Source: Alteriqipengyuania flavescens (lineage in GTDB: Bacteria > Pseudomonadota > Alphaproteobacteria > Sphingomonadales > Sphingomonadaceae). Taken from it: a DNA stretch of 64,000 bases. A program made the translations under genes and the position numbers. This document shows positions 1-9,423 of the stretch, piece by piece. Within the stretch, counting starts at the first letter, position 1. Every line of letters begins with the position of its first letter. The notes under the pieces were generated by a model. It saw only the letters and a list, made by a program, of their open reading frames with translations. It did no database searches and was not told the origin of the DNA. The stretch is from NCBI RefSeq assembly GCF_030406725.1, contig NZ_CP129107.1, forward strand, positions 992,001-1,056,000, read 5' to 3'.

Positions 1-168
1 GACCCGGCGGTCGGAAGTCTGGTAAAGGCCCTCGCACACGCTCTCGCCAGCCCACCCGGCCTCTAGTGCGCCGGGCAGGGAATCGCTTCCTGGAGCGGTC
101 GCGGTCGCACAGCCGCCCAGGAGCGCCAACGCAGTGCAGGCGACGATTTTCGGTAGTGATTGTCGCAA
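1..168 (-). CDS. Putative lipoprotein, N-terminal part only (runs off window)
   Basis: Reading the minus strand from a TTG at 168 gives a short basic N-terminus, a hydrophobic stretch and the lipobox LLGGC, followed by a Thr/Ala/Pro linker and a segment containing ESVCEGLYQTSDRRV. This is a type II (lipoprotein) signal, so the product is probably an outer- or inner-membrane-anchored periplasmic protein. The start lies one base after the stop of the upstream acyl-CoA ligase gene, so the two are likely co-transcribed. The visible 56 residues recall the beginning of small cupin-domain proteins seen in related genomes, but that is a recollection, not something shown by the fragment. TTG is the only start that gives a full signal peptide. 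Confidence 0.6.
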   Translation of the reverse strand, partial: MRQSLPKIVACTALALLGGCATATAPGSDSLPGALEAGWAGESVCEGLYQTSDRRV

Positions 169-169
169 G

Positions 170-2008
170 CTAACTCCGGTACAACCCGTCCAGCCGTTCT
201 TGGTAGCGGTCGCGGATCTTGTGGCGGCGGATTTTCATTGAGGGGGTCATTTCCTCGTTCTCGATGGCGAAGGGCTCGTCCGCAAAGGCGAACTGGCGGA
301 CCTTCTCGATCACCGACAGTTCCTTGTTCACCCGGTCGACGGCGGCGCGCACGGCGGTCTTGAAGGCGGGCAGCTGCTGCAGCGCTTCCATGTCGAACTT
401 CTCGCCATTGGCGCGCGCCCATTCCACCGCCCATTCGGCATCGGGCACGATCAGCCCGACGATGTAGGGCCGCTTGTCGCCCGCCACCATCGCCTGCGCG
501 ATCTCCGGCTGCAGGGTCAGCATGCCTTCGACCTTTTGCGGGGCGACATTGTCACCCTTGTCGTTGACGATCATGTCCTTCTTGCGGTCGGTGATGACGA
601 TGCGGTTCTTGTCGTCCAAATGGCCGATATCGCCGGTGTGAAGCCAACCGTCCTGCAGCGTGCGCGCGGTTTCCGCCGGGTTCTGCCAATAGCCCTGCAT
701 CACCAGTTCCCCGCGCACGAGGATCTCGCCGTCGTCGGCGATCTTCACCTCGACCCCGCGCATCGGCGGGCCGACCGTGTCCATCTTGAGCCCGGCAGCG
801 GGCCGGTTGCAGCTGATTACCGGCGCGGCTTCGGTCTGGCCGTAGCCCTGCAGCATGGTGAGGCCCATCGCCTGGAAGAAATTGCCGACTTCGGGATTGA
901 GCGGCGCGCCGCCCGAAACCATCGCCTTCATCCGCCCGCCGAACTTGTCGCGGATCTTCGGACGCAGCGTCTTTTCGAGGATGAAGTCCATCGGCCTGTC
1001 ACGCAGCCGCGTCTTGCCGTCGCGGGAATGCTCCACGATGCCGAGCGCGCGATCCATCATGTAATTGGCCGCCTTGCCCTGCTTCTCGACCTGCTTGATG
1101 ATGCGCGTGCGCAGCACTTCGAACAGGCGCGGGACCACGACCATGATCGTCGGGCGCGTTTCCTCGATATTGCTGGCGAGCTTCTCCAGCCCTTCGGCAT
1201 AGTAGATTTCCGCGCCGACCGCGATCGGCAGGAATTGCCCGCCGGTGTGCTCGTAGGCGTGGGAGAGGGGCAGGAAGGACAGGAAACGCTCTTCATCGAT
1301 GCCGAAGTCTTCCTGCAGGATGTCGGCCGCGCCGGTCGCGTTGGTCAGGATGGCGCCGTGGTGCTGCAACACGCCGCGCGGGGCGCCGCCGGTGCCGCTG
1401 GTGTAGATGATGCAGGCGGTGTCGGCCCGGCCGATGCCCTTCATCCGCTCGTCCACCGCCTTGCGGTTGGCGGCCGCGTCGCCGCTGACCATCTGGCTCC
1501 ATGCGTGGCAGGTGAAGCCCATCGACTGGCTGCGCTTCACGCCGTCGATCGGGATGATGTGTTCCGCCGCGCCGGAACGCATCATGGCGGGGATCAACGG
1601 CTGGGCGAGCTTGTCGGAACTCACGATGACGGCCCGCGCGCCCGAATTGTCGAGGATGTGCTGGTGGTCGCGTTCCGTATTGGTGACGTAGGCGGGCACG
1701 GTGATGCAGCCGGCGGCCATGATGCCGAGGTCGGCGATGCACCATTCAGGGCGGTTCTCGCTCACGATCATGACCCGATCGCCAGCCTCCAGCCCCAGGC
1801 TGCGCAGGTTTTCGGCCAGGTTGCAGACCTGGTCCGCCACTTCGCGCCAGCTCATCGTCTGCCAGCCGCCCTCGCGCTTCGCGCCGAGGAACGGGGCGTC
1901 GCCCTTGGCGTCGGCGCGCTGGAAGAACAGTTCGACCAGGCTGCTGACCCGGTCCATGGCTTCGATGTCGATGACGGCCAAAGCGGCACCTCTCGTTCTG
2001 TGCGACAT
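170..2008 (-). CDS. AMP-dependent long-chain acyl-CoA synthetase (FadD15-like)
   Basis: 612-residue member of the ANL adenylating superfamily. It is expected to activate a fatty acid with ATP to an acyl-adenylate and then form acyl-CoA, at the cytoplasmic membrane face. Visible motifs are the P-loop-like YTSGTGGAPRGV (about 202-213), GYGQTEAAPVIS, the hinge region GWLHTGDIGHLD, and the C-terminal DRKKDMIVNDKGDNVAPQKVE. Length fits the long-form (~600 aa) bacterial ligases that resemble FadD15 rather than E. coli FadD. The usual TTGxPKG is TGGAPRG here, a mild deviation. ATG at 2008 is used; an internal ATG at 1957 is a possible alternative. It stands upstream of the lipoprotein gene and downstream of the ggt gene, all on the minus strand. 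Substrate specificity cannot be told. Confidence 0.9.
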   Translation of the reverse strand: MSHRTRGAALAVIDIEAMDRVSSLVELFFQRADAKGDAPFLGAKREGGWQTMSWREVADQVCNLAENLRSLGLEAGDRVMIVSENRPEWCIADLGIMAAGCITVPAYVTNTERDHQHILDNSGARAVIVSSDKLAQPLIPAMMRSGAAEHIIPIDGVKRSQSMGFTCHAWSQMVSGDAAANRKAVDERMKGIGRADTACIIYTSGTGGAPRGVLQHHGAILTNATGAADILQEDFGIDEERFLSFLPLSHAYEHTGGQFLPIAVGAEIYYAEGLEKLASNIEETRPTIMVVVPRLFEVLRTRIIKQVEKQGKAANYMMDRALGIVEHSRDGKTRLRDRPMDFILEKTLRPKIRDKFGGRMKAMVSGGAPLNPEVGNFFQAMGLTMLQGYGQTEAAPVISCNRPAAGLKMDTVGPPMRGVEVKIADDGEILVRGELVMQGYWQNPAETARTLQDGWLHTGDIGHLDDKNRIVITDRKKDMIVNDKGDNVAPQKVEGMLTLQPEIAQAMVAGDKRPYIVGLIVPDAEWAVEWARANGEKFDMEALQQLPAFKTAVRAAVDRVNKELSVIEKVRQFAFADEPFAIENEEMTPSMKIRRHKIRDRYQERLDGLYRS

Positions 2009-2088
2009 GCAATAGTTGCAATGGCAACCGGATGGCGGGGTTTAGGGTTCCGCCGTGCCCGCCGCAAGCGTGCGCGGCCTGTGCCCCG

Positions 2089-3828
2089 TCACTCCCCGTC
2101 CGGCATCACCAGCTGCGGGGCGAGGCGCGGGTCGATCGCGGTCTCCCACGCCTCCCCGTTCCAGCGCGCGCCGGTGGTCCAGTGGTTGAGCGGGACGAGG
2201 CGCGGGGCGGCATGGCCCATCGCTTCCAGCTGCGGCGCCAGCGCGGCAAGCGAAGTGCCTTGTTCCAGCGCGGGGCGGTCGCCGTAATACATGGCGAAGG
2301 GCAGGGCGAGCGCGTCTTCCAGCTCCATCCCGAAGTCGATTACCCCGATGATGCTGCGCGCGGTCTGGACCGGTATCGTCGGCCCGCCCTTCGCGCCGAT
2401 GATGAGGTAGGGAGCGCCATCGGGTGCGAAGACGATGGTCGGCGCCATCGAGCTGCGCGGGCGCTTTGCCGCCTCCACCCGGTTCGCAACCGGCCGTCCG
2501 TCCACGTCCGGGCTGAAGCTGAAATCGGTCAGTTCGTTGTTGAGGTAGAACCCGCCGAAGCGATGGCCGGAGCCGAAGGCGCTTTCGATGGTGGAGGTGT
2601 AGCTGACCACCGTGCCCGCCCCGTCGGCAGCGACAAAATGCGTCGTGCCCGACTCGACCGGCTCGTCCCCGTCGGCCTGCGCGGTCGGTGCGCCGGGCGG
2701 CATGCCGGGCAGCGCGCGGTCGAGGGCGCGTTCGGCGCTCAGCAAGGCACCGCGTGCCGAGACATAGGCCGGGTCGACCAGCCCTTCGGTCGGCACGAAC
2801 ACGTAATCGCTATCGCCGATGTACAGCTCGCGGTCGGCATAGGCGAGGCGCTGGGAATCGAGGAACAGGCTCCAGAATTGTGGCGACTCAGGGCCCATCG
2901 CGCCAATGTCGAACCGCTCGAGCTGGCCGAGCATCTGGAGCACTGCCACCCCGCCGGAAGAGGGCGGACCCATGCCGCAGATGCGATAGGCGCGGTACAT
3001 GCCGCATACCGGTTGGCGCTGGCGGGCAGTGTAGGCCTCGATATCGCTCGCCGTCATGCCGCGCGCGCCGGGGGTGGCCTGCCAGATCACCTGCGCCATC
3101 TCGCGCGCCCTGTCGCCGCTGTAGAAAGCTTGCGCACCGCCATCGGCAATCGCCTGCAGCGTGACCGCGAGTTCGGGGATGCGGATCACCGTGCCGACGG
3201 GCTTCGCGCTGCCGTCCGGCCGGTAGAAGATCGCCGCCGCATCCGCGCTGAGGGCCCCGCGGCCCTTCTCGTCGGTCAGGGCGCCGTGCAGCCGCGGGTT
3301 CATCGCGAACCCGTCGCGCGCCAGGCGGATGGCGGGGCCGAACAGCGTGGCCCAGTCCAGCCGGCCGTATCGTTCGTGCGCTTCTGCGGCGAGGGCGACG
3401 TTGCCCGGCACGCCGATGGCAAGGCCGGTGGCCACGGCATCGGCGAAGCTGCGCGGGTTGCCGGCGTTGTCGAGGAACCAGTCGGGCGTGGCGGCGACCG
3501 GCGCGGTTTCGCGCCCGTCCAGCGTCACGACGTTGCCGGCACGGTCGCTCCAGACAAGGAAACCGCCCCCGCCGATGCCGGAACTTTGCGGCTCGACGAC
3601 GGTGAGCGCTAACATGGTGGCGATGGCCGCGTCGGTCGCGCTGCCGCCCAGCGCCAGCATCTCCTCGCCCGCAGCGGTGGCGCGCGGGTCGTTGGCGGAC
3701 ACGATCCCGGCGCGCTCGGTCTGTGCGATGGGATTGCCGGGGGCGGACCCGGCAATGGTCTGGCAGGATGCCAGAGCCAGGCTGGCAAACGCGGCGGAAA
3801 GGGCGGTGAGCGCGGTCCGGAATGTCAT
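2089..3828 (-). CDS. ggt: Gamma-glutamyltransferase, lipoprotein form
   Basis: Threonine-type N-terminal nucleophile hydrolase that cleaves gamma-glutamyl bonds of glutathione and transfers the glutamyl group. With ATG 3828 the protein has 579 residues and begins with a signal ending in the lipobox LALASC (Cys22), so it is probably an anchored periplasmic enzyme. The autoprocessing site is TTHFVAADG at about 395-403; Thr395 would become the N-terminus of the small subunit. Downstream the substrate-binding GSGHR and FYLNNELTDFSF segments are conserved. A longer in-frame start (3864) would overlap pyrD and bury the signal peptide, so it was rejected. The start lies 11 bp beyond the pyrD stop, suggesting a pyrD-ggt transcription unit. 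Confidence 0.92.
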   Translation of the reverse strand: MTFRTALTALSAAFASLALASCQTIAGSAPGNPIAQTERAGIVSANDPRATAAGEEMLALGGSATDAAIATMLALTVVEPQSSGIGGGGFLVWSDRAGNVVTLDGRETAPVAATPDWFLDNAGNPRSFADAVATGLAIGVPGNVALAAEAHERYGRLDWATLFGPAIRLARDGFAMNPRLHGALTDEKGRGALSADAAAIFYRPDGSAKPVGTVIRIPELAVTLQAIADGGAQAFYSGDRAREMAQVIWQATPGARGMTASDIEAYTARQRQPVCGMYRAYRICGMGPPSSGGVAVLQMLGQLERFDIGAMGPESPQFWSLFLDSQRLAYADRELYIGDSDYVFVPTEGLVDPAYVSARGALLSAERALDRALPGMPPGAPTAQADGDEPVESGTTHFVAADGAGTVVSYTSTIESAFGSGHRFGGFYLNNELTDFSFSPDVDGRPVANRVEAAKRPRSSMAPTIVFAPDGAPYLIIGAKGGPTIPVQTARSIIGVIDFGMELEDALALPFAMYYGDRPALEQGTSLAALAPQLEAMGHAAPRLVPLNHWTTGARWNGEAWETAIDPRLAPQLVMPDGE

Positions 3829-3838
3829 GCGCCGTTGG

Positions 3839-4870
3839 CTATTCGTTTCCGACCGCCTCGGCAATGGCGGAGTACCCCTCCCGCTTCATCGCCGCCAGCA
3901 GCCCCTCGTTGATCCGGCGCGGCAGACCGGGCCCTTTGTAAACGAGCGCGCTGTACAGCTGGACCAAGCTGGCGCCGGCCTTGATACGTGCCCACGCATC
4001 GTCGGCACTGGCGATCCCGCCCACGCCGATCAGCGGGATCCGCCCGCCCGTCGCCTGACGGAAATCGCGGATGCGCTGGAGGGCGAGGTCGCGCAGCGGC
4101 GCGCCCGACAGTCCGCCGCTCTCGATCCGGTGGGGCGAGGCAAGGTCGGGTCGCGCAATCGTGGTGTTGGAGACGATCAGCGCGGAAAGCCCGCTCTCGA
4201 TCGCAATGCGCGCGATGGCATCGATATCGGCAGGTTCGAGGTCGGGCGCCACTTTCAGGAACACCGGCGGACCGTCGCCGCCGCGCGCCTCGAACACCGC
4301 ATCCAGCAGGGCGGTGAGCGCGCCTTCGTCCTGCAGGGCGCGCAGGCCCGGCGTGTTGGGGCTGGAAATGTTGACCGCAAGGTAGCTGGCGAGCGGCGCC
4401 ATCAGCTGGGTCATCTTCGCGTAATCGGCGATGCGATCCTCGCTGTCCTTGTTCGCCCCGATATTCACCCCGACCACGCCCGGACGCCCCGCCCGCTTGC
4501 GTAGTCGCGACAGGGCGGCGGTGGCGCCCGCGTTGTTGAAGCCCATCCGGTTGATGACCGCCTCGTCTTCGACCAGGCGAAACAGCCGCGGCTTGGGATT
4601 GCCCGCCTGCGGGCGCGGGGTGACGCTTCCGATCTCGACCGAACCGAAGCCGAAGCCCAGCATCGCGTCGGGCACCTCGGCGTCTTTGTCGTATCCGGCG
4701 GCGAGGCCCACCGGGTTGGGAAAGCGGACGCCTGCGACCTCGCTCGCCAGCGCGGGATCGCTGCCGGGCGGCGTCCCGGGCGGCAGGGCTTTCAGGCCGT
4801 TGATGGTCAGGCGGTGAGCGCGCTCGGGATCGAGTGCGAAAATGGCCGGGCGGACGAGGTCGAACAGCAT
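3839..4870 (-). CDS. pyrD: Dihydroorotate dehydrogenase (quinone), class 2
   Basis: Membrane-associated flavoenzyme that oxidises dihydroorotate to orotate with ubiquinone, the fourth step of pyrimidine synthesis. From ATG 4870 it is 343 residues and starts [20 protein letters not shown], the amphipathic membrane-docking helix typical of class 2 enzymes. Conserved segments include the nucleophile region [15 protein letters not shown], the FMN-phosphate loop [12 protein letters not shown] and [11 protein letters not shown]. Upstream in-frame ATGs at 4879 and 4951 exist, but the homologous N-terminus begins at 4870. It is transcribed away from the AraC-type gene at 5029, so the 158 bp between them should hold both promoters. 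Confidence 0.95.
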   Translation of the reverse strand: MLFDLVRPAIFALDPERAHRLTINGLKALPPGTPPGSDPALASEVAGVRFPNPVGLAAGYDKDAEVPDAMLGFGFGSVEIGSVTPRPQAGNPKPRLFRLVEDEAVINRMGFNNAGATAALSRLRKRAGRPGVVGVNIGANKDSEDRIADYAKMTQLMAPLASYLAVNISSPNTPGLRALQDEGALTALLDAVFEARGGDGPPVFLKVAPDLEPADIDAIARIAIESGLSALIVSNTTIARPDLASPHRIESGGLSGAPLRDLALQRIRDFRQATGGRIPLIGVGGIASADDAWARIKAGASLVQLYSALVYKGPGLPRRINEGLLAAMKREGYSAIAEAVGNE

Positions 4871-5028
4871 GGGCGCCCTCATGCGGCGAAAGGGCGTATG
4901 TGGCAATCTTACGCAGCCCATGGGCGCCAAGCCGGTGGCATTCCGGCGCATTTTAGTGCATATGCCACAATTATCGCGTCCTTACACATCCGGGTCGGGC
5001 GCTCTGCGGTTTTGGGGGAAACACGCAC

Positions 5029-5925
5029 ATGGTCGATTCCGACAAGTTCCGTTTTCGCTTCCTGCCCGCGCCCGAAGGGCTCTCCCCGTTCATCGATTCG
5101 CTGTACACGTTCGAAACCGATGTCAGCGAGATCGACGACATTCTGCCCGCCTATTCGGCGCAGCTGATTGTGTACGCGCGCGGGCAGGCGACGATGGAAA
5201 TGCCCGGCGGCGGCACCGGGCGGTCGAGCGAAGCCTATTTCCTCACCCCGCTGCTGGAAGCGGCACCGTTCCACCTGTCGGGCCCGGTGCGGGCCGCCGG
5301 CGTTTCGCTCACCGCGCGCGGCTGGGCTGCGCTGTCGGGCATGCCGGTGGACGAATACGGCAACCGGACGATGGATGCGGCCGAAGTGCTGGAGGGCGAT
5401 CTCGCGGACCGGCTCACGGCGATCGCCCCGGCGCTGCGAGACGGGGAGATCGATGCCGAAGGGGCGGCCGGGCTGATGGCCGAAGTGGTTCGCGACGGGC
5501 TGAAGCCGCTGCGCCCGCAGCACGTCCAGATGATCGAGCGGACCTTCGCTTGGCTCAATTCCGACCTCAATCCGGAGATCGCGGACCTTGAAAAGGAACT
5601 GGGCCTGTCGGCGCGCCAGCTCCAGCGCCTGTGCCGCCGCTTCTTCGGTCGCCCGACCAAGGGCGTGGTCACTCGATTCCGCGCGATTCGCTCGGCAACC
5701 ATCCTCGCCGATCCCAATCTGACGGCGGAGCTGCGCTCCAAGGTGACCGATGCCTATTACGACCAAGCGCACATGATCCACGAGATCCAGCGCTATACCG
5801 GTCGCACGCCCAAGCGTCTCTCGCCGGACGAGCCACACCTGGGGGTCGAGACGCTTGGCACCGGTGGTTACGGCAACATCGACCTTCATGCTGTCGAACA
5901 GGGCGGGAAACGCCCAATCAATTGA
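5029..5925 (+). CDS. AraC-family transcriptional regulator (first of tandem pair)
   Basis: 298-residue protein with a C-terminal AraC-type double helix-turn-helix at about 175-280, including ADLEKELGLSARQLQRLCRRFFG (first HTH) and the closing YTGRTPKRLS motif. The N-terminal ~165 residues form an effector/dimerisation region containing LTPLLEAAPFHLSGPVRAAG, a style common in sphingomonad and erythrobacter AraC proteins but without a recognised ligand. ATG 5029 follows a purine-rich GGGGGAAA stretch. It is a paralogue of the next gene: both share the same layout and the phrases DI.PA, LTPL..AAPF and GRTP.RLS. Targets are unknown. Confidence 0.85.
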   Translation: MVDSDKFRFRFLPAPEGLSPFIDSLYTFETDVSEIDDILPAYSAQLIVYARGQATMEMPGGGTGRSSEAYFLTPLLEAAPFHLSGPVRAAGVSLTARGWAALSGMPVDEYGNRTMDAAEVLEGDLADRLTAIAPALRDGEIDAEGAAGLMAEVVRDGLKPLRPQHVQMIERTFAWLNSDLNPEIADLEKELGLSARQLQRLCRRFFGRPTKGVVTRFRAIRSATILADPNLTAELRSKVTDAYYDQAHMIHEIQRYTGRTPKRLSPDEPHLGVETLGTGGYGNIDLHAVEQGGKRPIN

Positions 5926-5993
5926 CTTTCTCTGTAATTTCTCCAATAGGCACCCGGCATCGTAGTTAACCGGGTCGCTCTGGAGAACTAAAG

Positions 5994-6932
5994 ATGAGCT
6001 TCGACGGACGGGAACCCAAGTCTGGCGTTCCGTCCGATTGGGGCAAGCAGCGCGGCGGACTTACGCCAAGCGCGTCGTTCACGGTCGATTACTTGCCCGT
6101 TCCGACACATTTATTCGATTACATTACAACGATGTACTGGTTCCGCTGCGAGGATAGCGAGATATCCGACATCCAGCCCGCCTCGATCGGCCACCTGTCG
6201 CTGTTCGCCAAGGGCGAAGGCACCATGTACTTCGGCGAGGAGCGGAGCGAGCCGTCTCACCGCATGAGCCTGCTCACGCCACTATCCATCGCCGCGCCGT
6301 TCGAAGTGCAGGGGCCGTTCCACCCGATCGGTGCGGCGCTCACGCCGCTGGGCTGGGCGGGGCTGACGGGCCTACACGCAGCGCAGCACAGCAACCACAT
6401 CTACCGCGCCGAGGATACGCTGGGCGGGGAGATCGGCCGCCTCGGCGAGATCTGGAGCGAAGGCTATCGCAGCGGCGCCTTGTCGGCGCAGGACATCGCA
6501 GCGGCGCTGGCGGACTATATCGGCGCGAATTCGAAAACCGTGCCGGCCAGGCACCGCGACCTGATCGCGGCGACCAACCGGTGGCTGGCTGCCGACCTCG
6601 ATCCCGACCTCGACGATCTCTACGACAGCCTCGGTTATTCGCGCCGCCAGGTGCAGCGCGTGCTGGAACAATATTTGGGGCTGCCTCCGGTGGCATTGAA
6701 GCGCAAGTATCGCGCCTTGCGGGCAGCCGCCCTGCTGTCCCTGCCTGAACTTGCGCCCGACTTCGAGCGCCAGGTCTACGACGCCTTCTTCGACCAGCCG
6801 CACAGGATCCGCGAGATCGGCCTGTTCGTGGGGCGCACGCCTGCGCGGCTGAGCGACGACGCGAGCCCTTTCCTGAGCGAAATGCTGGATACGCAGAACT
6901 TTCGCGAGATCGGCGGGCTGGCGAAAAACTAA
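5994..6932 (+). CDS. AraC-family transcriptional regulator (second of tandem pair)
   Basis: 312 residues with the same architecture as its upstream neighbour. There is an N-terminal region with LLTPLSIAAPFEVQGPF (about 90-106) and a C-terminal AraC HTH pair around 195-300, with DLYDSLGYSRRQVQRVLEQYLG and the family-typical VGRTPARLS. ATG 5994 follows GGAGAACTAAAG, a good ribosome-binding site. The 68-bp spacer from the first paralogue is long enough for a separate promoter. The sequence has diverged strongly from the neighbour, so this is an old duplication. No signal or ligand domain is recognised. Confidence 0.85.
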   Translation: MSFDGREPKSGVPSDWGKQRGGLTPSASFTVDYLPVPTHLFDYITTMYWFRCEDSEISDIQPASIGHLSLFAKGEGTMYFGEERSEPSHRMSLLTPLSIAAPFEVQGPFHPIGAALTPLGWAGLTGLHAAQHSNHIYRAEDTLGGEIGRLGEIWSEGYRSGALSAQDIAAALADYIGANSKTVPARHRDLIAATNRWLAADLDPDLDDLYDSLGYSRRQVQRVLEQYLGLPPVALKRKYRALRAAALLSLPELAPDFERQVYDAFFDQPHRIREIGLFVGRTPARLSDDASPFLSEMLDTQNFREIGGLAKN

Positions 6933-7009
6933 GGCGATACCGACATTTAAGAACGACTCGCAACAAGGGTTTTCGCCTTGAAAGGGCGGTTTTGCGCGCC
7001 TAGCTGCTA

Positions 7010-7030
7010 TTCGGAACGAATTGGTCCGAA
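7010..7030 (+). promoter_or_regulatory. Candidate Rrf2 operator upstream of the suf operon
   Basis: Inverted repeat TTCGGA-N9-TCCGAA centred 40 bp before the chosen rrf2 start codon. The position fits a cis-element overlapping the promoter of the suf operon, and autoregulation by the Fe-S-sensing first gene is the usual arrangement. The repeat is seen; its role as operator is inferred. Confidence 0.4.
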
Positions 7031-7059
7031 TTGATGCGGACCGCAGAGCCGAGCTCCCT

Positions 7060-7485
7060 ATGCGACTGTCCAACCTTGCCGATTACGCTGTGCTCACCAT
7101 GAGCCAGGCCGCGCGCCATTGCGGCGACGGGCGAACCAGCGCGGCGGAGCTGGCCGGCGAAACCGGTCTGCCTGCGCCCACCGTGCAGAAACTGGTCAGC
7201 AAGCTTTCGGCAGCCGGCCTGCTGCGCTCCACCCGCGGCGCGAACGGCGGGTTGCAGCTGGCGCGCCCGGCAGCGGCGATCACGCTGGCCGACATCGTCG
7301 AGGCGGTGGAAGGGCCGATCGCGCTGACCGCCTGCGTCGAGGGTAGCGACTGCGCAGTAGGTCATGAATGCTATGTCCGGCCGCATTGGCCGATGATAAA
7401 TTCCGCCCTGCGCGGCGCATTGGCGGGCATCAGCCTGACCCAGCTGGCGCAGGCTGCGGACACGAACTCCAGGGAAGCGGCATGA
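7060..7485 (+). CDS. Rrf2-family SUF operon regulator (IscR/SufR-like)
   Basis: 141-residue winged-helix protein beginning [14 protein letters not shown], the standard Rrf2 start. The recognition helix region is [15 protein letters not shown], followed by the wing [13 protein letters not shown]. Three cysteines in [13 protein letters not shown] (about 94-106) match the [2Fe-2S] ligand cluster of IscR-type sensors. It most likely represses or tunes the downstream suf genes according to Fe-S status. ATG 7060 was chosen over an upstream TTG (7021), because the family N-terminus starts here and the operator-like repeat lies just before. Its stop overlaps the sufB start by 4 bp, so it is part of the operon. 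Confidence 0.92.
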   Translation: MRLSNLADYAVLTMSQAARHCGDGRTSAAELAGETGLPAPTVQKLVSKLSAAGLLRSTRGANGGLQLARPAAAITLADIVEAVEGPIALTACVEGSDCAVGHECYVRPHWPMINSALRGALAGISLTQLAQAADTNSREAA

Positions 7486-8978
7486 GCCAGGATACCGACA
7501 TTCAGGAAAACCCCGTGATGGACGCCGAGGCGCGCGAAGCCGCCGCCAGGGCCGCCGACTACGAATACGGCTGGGCCAGCGACATCGAACAGGATTTCGC
7601 GCCCAAGGGCCTGAACGAAGACACCGTCCGCTTCATTTCCGCCAAGAAGGGCGAGCCCGAGTGGATGCTCGACTGGCGCCTCAAGGCCTTCCGCCTGTGG
7701 CAGACCATGGAAGAGCCGGACTGGGCCAAGCTCGGCTATCCGAAGATCGATTACCAGGATGCCTATTACTACGCCGAGCCCAAGGCAAAGCCGAAGCTGG
7801 ATTCGCTCGACGAGCTCGATCCGGAGATCAAGGCGGTCTACGACAAGCTCGGCATCCCGATCGCGGAGCAGGAAGTGCTCGCCGGGGTGGAAGGTGCGCG
7901 CAAGGTGGCTGTGGACGCAGTGTTCGACAGCGTCAGCGTGGCGACCACTTTCCGCAAGGAACTGGAAGCCGCCGGCGTCATCTTCATGTCGATTTCCGAA
8001 GCGATCCGCGAGCATCCGGAGCTGGTGAAGAAATGGCTCGGCAAGGTGGTGCCGCAGCGCGACAATTATTTCGCCACGCTCAACTGCGCGGTCTTTTCGG
8101 ACGGCACCTTCGTCTACATTCCCGAAGGCGTGCGCTGCCCGATGGAACTGTCCACCTATTTCCGCATCAATGCGGAGAACACCGGCCAGTTCGAACGCAC
8201 GCTGATCGTCGCCGAGAAAGGCAGCTACGTCAGCTACCTCGAAGGCTGCACCGCGCCGATGCGCGACGAGAACCAGCTGCACGCCGCGGTGGTGGAACTG
8301 GTCGCGATGGACGATGCGGAGATCAAGTATTCGACCGTGCAGAACTGGTACCCCGGCGATGCCGAGGGGAAGGGCGGGATCTATAATTTCGTGACCAAGC
8401 GCGGATTGTGCCAGGGCGCGCGCAGCAAGATCAGCTGGACGCAGGTTGAAACCGGCAGCGCGGTGACGTGGAAATATCCCTCCTGCGTGCTCAACGGCGT
8501 CGACAGCGTGGGCGAATTCTATTCGGTCGCGGTTACGAATAACCACCAGCAGGCGGATACGGGAACCAAGATGGTTCACAACGCGCCGGGCACCCGCAGC
8601 ACGATCATCTCCAAGGGAATCAGTGCGGGCAAGAGCAACAACACCTATCGCGGGCTCGTCCGCGTGGGGCCGAATGCGGACAATGTGCGCAACCGGACGG
8701 AATGCGACAGCTTGCTGATCGGCAGCGAATGCGGTGCGCACACCGTGCCCTATATCGAGGTGAAGAACCCCACCGCGCAGATCGAGCACGAGGCCACCAC
8801 CAGCAAGATCAGCGACGACCAGCTGTTCTACGCCATGCAGCGCGGCCTGGGCGAGGAAGAGGCGATGGCGCTGATCGTCAACGGCTTCGCCAAGGAAGTG
8901 ATGAAGCAACTGCCGATGGAATTCGCCGTGGAAGCACAGAAGCTGCTGGCGATCTCGCTTGAGGGGAGTGTGGGGTGA
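7482..8978 (+). CDS. sufB: Fe-S cluster scaffold protein SufB
   Basis: 498-residue core component of the SufBCD scaffold that assembles Fe-S clusters in the cytoplasm. Recognisable segments include [24 protein letters not shown], the beta-helix region with [20 protein letters not shown], the conserved [11 protein letters not shown], and the C-terminal [18 protein letters not shown] followed by the SufC-contact region [20 protein letters not shown]. Length matches the family. ATG 7482 overlaps the rrf2 stop (ATGA). The stop overlaps the next small gene. Unlike the usual order, sufC does not follow directly: four other genes intervene. Confidence 0.97.
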   Translation: MSQDTDIQENPVMDAEAREAAARAADYEYGWASDIEQDFAPKGLNEDTVRFISAKKGEPEWMLDWRLKAFRLWQTMEEPDWAKLGYPKIDYQDAYYYAEPKAKPKLDSLDELDPEIKAVYDKLGIPIAEQEVLAGVEGARKVAVDAVFDSVSVATTFRKELEAAGVIFMSISEAIREHPELVKKWLGKVVPQRDNYFATLNCAVFSDGTFVYIPEGVRCPMELSTYFRINAENTGQFERTLIVAEKGSYVSYLEGCTAPMRDENQLHAAVVELVAMDDAEIKYSTVQNWYPGDAEGKGGIYNFVTKRGLCQGARSKISWTQVETGSAVTWKYPSCVLNGVDSVGEFYSVAVTNNHQQADTGTKMVHNAPGTRSTIISKGISAGKSNNTYRGLVRVGPNADNVRNRTECDSLLIGSECGAHTVPYIEVKNPTAQIEHEATTSKISDDQLFYAMQRGLGEEEAMALIVNGFAKEVMKQLPMEFAVEAQKLLAISLEGSVG

Positions 8979-9253
8979 TGGGTGGATTCCTAGCAATCTT
9001 GGTTGGCTTAATCGCTCTTTCTTTCCTTCCTGTAATTGCAGCAGGCTGGCTCTTCGCAGGTAGGCGACCCTACCTTGTGAGCGCCCTTCTGCTTGCGGCA
9101 TTCATATTCCTGTCTTCGCACGTCGAATTCCACCCAATTGCCTCGATAATCCATTACTTTGTGGTGGTTGCGCTTTACGTAGTTGGTGGGAAGATCCGGA
9201 CTGGGAAAGGCACAGATGAATTGCTGAGCGGTGGAAAGAAGGAGAATGGATGA
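8975..9253 (+). CDS. Small membrane protein of unknown function within suf operon
   Basis: 92 residues with two or three predicted membrane spans: [22 protein letters not shown] (about 3-25), [15 protein letters not shown] (33-47) and [15 protein letters not shown] (58-73), then a short charged tail. The ATG overlaps the sufB stop (ATGA), so it is translationally coupled and very probably real. Base composition is clearly more AT-rich than sufB, which suggests a later insertion into the operon. I do not recognise a family. Its stop overlaps the next small frame. Confidence 0.6.
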   Translation: MMGGFLAILVGLIALSFLPVIAAGWLFAGRRPYLVSALLLAAFIFLSSHVEFHPIASIIHYFVVVALYVVGGKIRTGKGTDELLSGGKKENG

Positions 9254-9423
9254 TGGGTCTTTTTAGCTTTCTGTTCGGTAGTGATGAAGACGAGCCGCGG
9301 CGTGACCGCCATGGAAATGATCGCGAGAACGCCGGGGGGCCCAAAGTGAAAGACGGACCGAATGCAGGTTTGGTCCGCGCAAAAAATAAAGACGGGACTT
9401 GGCGAAAGAAACATAAGCATTGA
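9250..9423 (+). CDS. Small hypothetical protein (57 aa)
   Basis: A frame shorter than usual annotation cut-offs starts at the ATG overlapping the previous stop (ATGATG) and ends at TGA 9421-9423. It encodes [20 protein letters not shown]... and ends DGTWRKKHKH. It has a short hydrophobic N-terminus followed by a highly charged, probably disordered tail. The tight coupling on both sides (4-bp overlap with the preceding gene, overlap with the TTG start of the DUF559 gene) is the main evidence. It has the same AT-rich composition as the preceding membrane gene. Function unknown. Confidence 0.5.
   Translation: MMGLFSFLFGSDEDEPRRDRHGNDRENAGGPKVKDGPNAGLVRAKNKDGTWRKKHKH

Noticed and set aside
536-2287. 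Long open frame (583 codons) on the plus strand opposite the acyl-CoA ligase
   Set aside because: It is the antisense shadow of a clear ligase gene; its translation is His/Arg/Asp-rich without any family pattern.
7371-9101. Long open frame on the minus strand opposite sufB
   Set aside because: Antisense of an unmistakable sufB; typical high-GC shadow.
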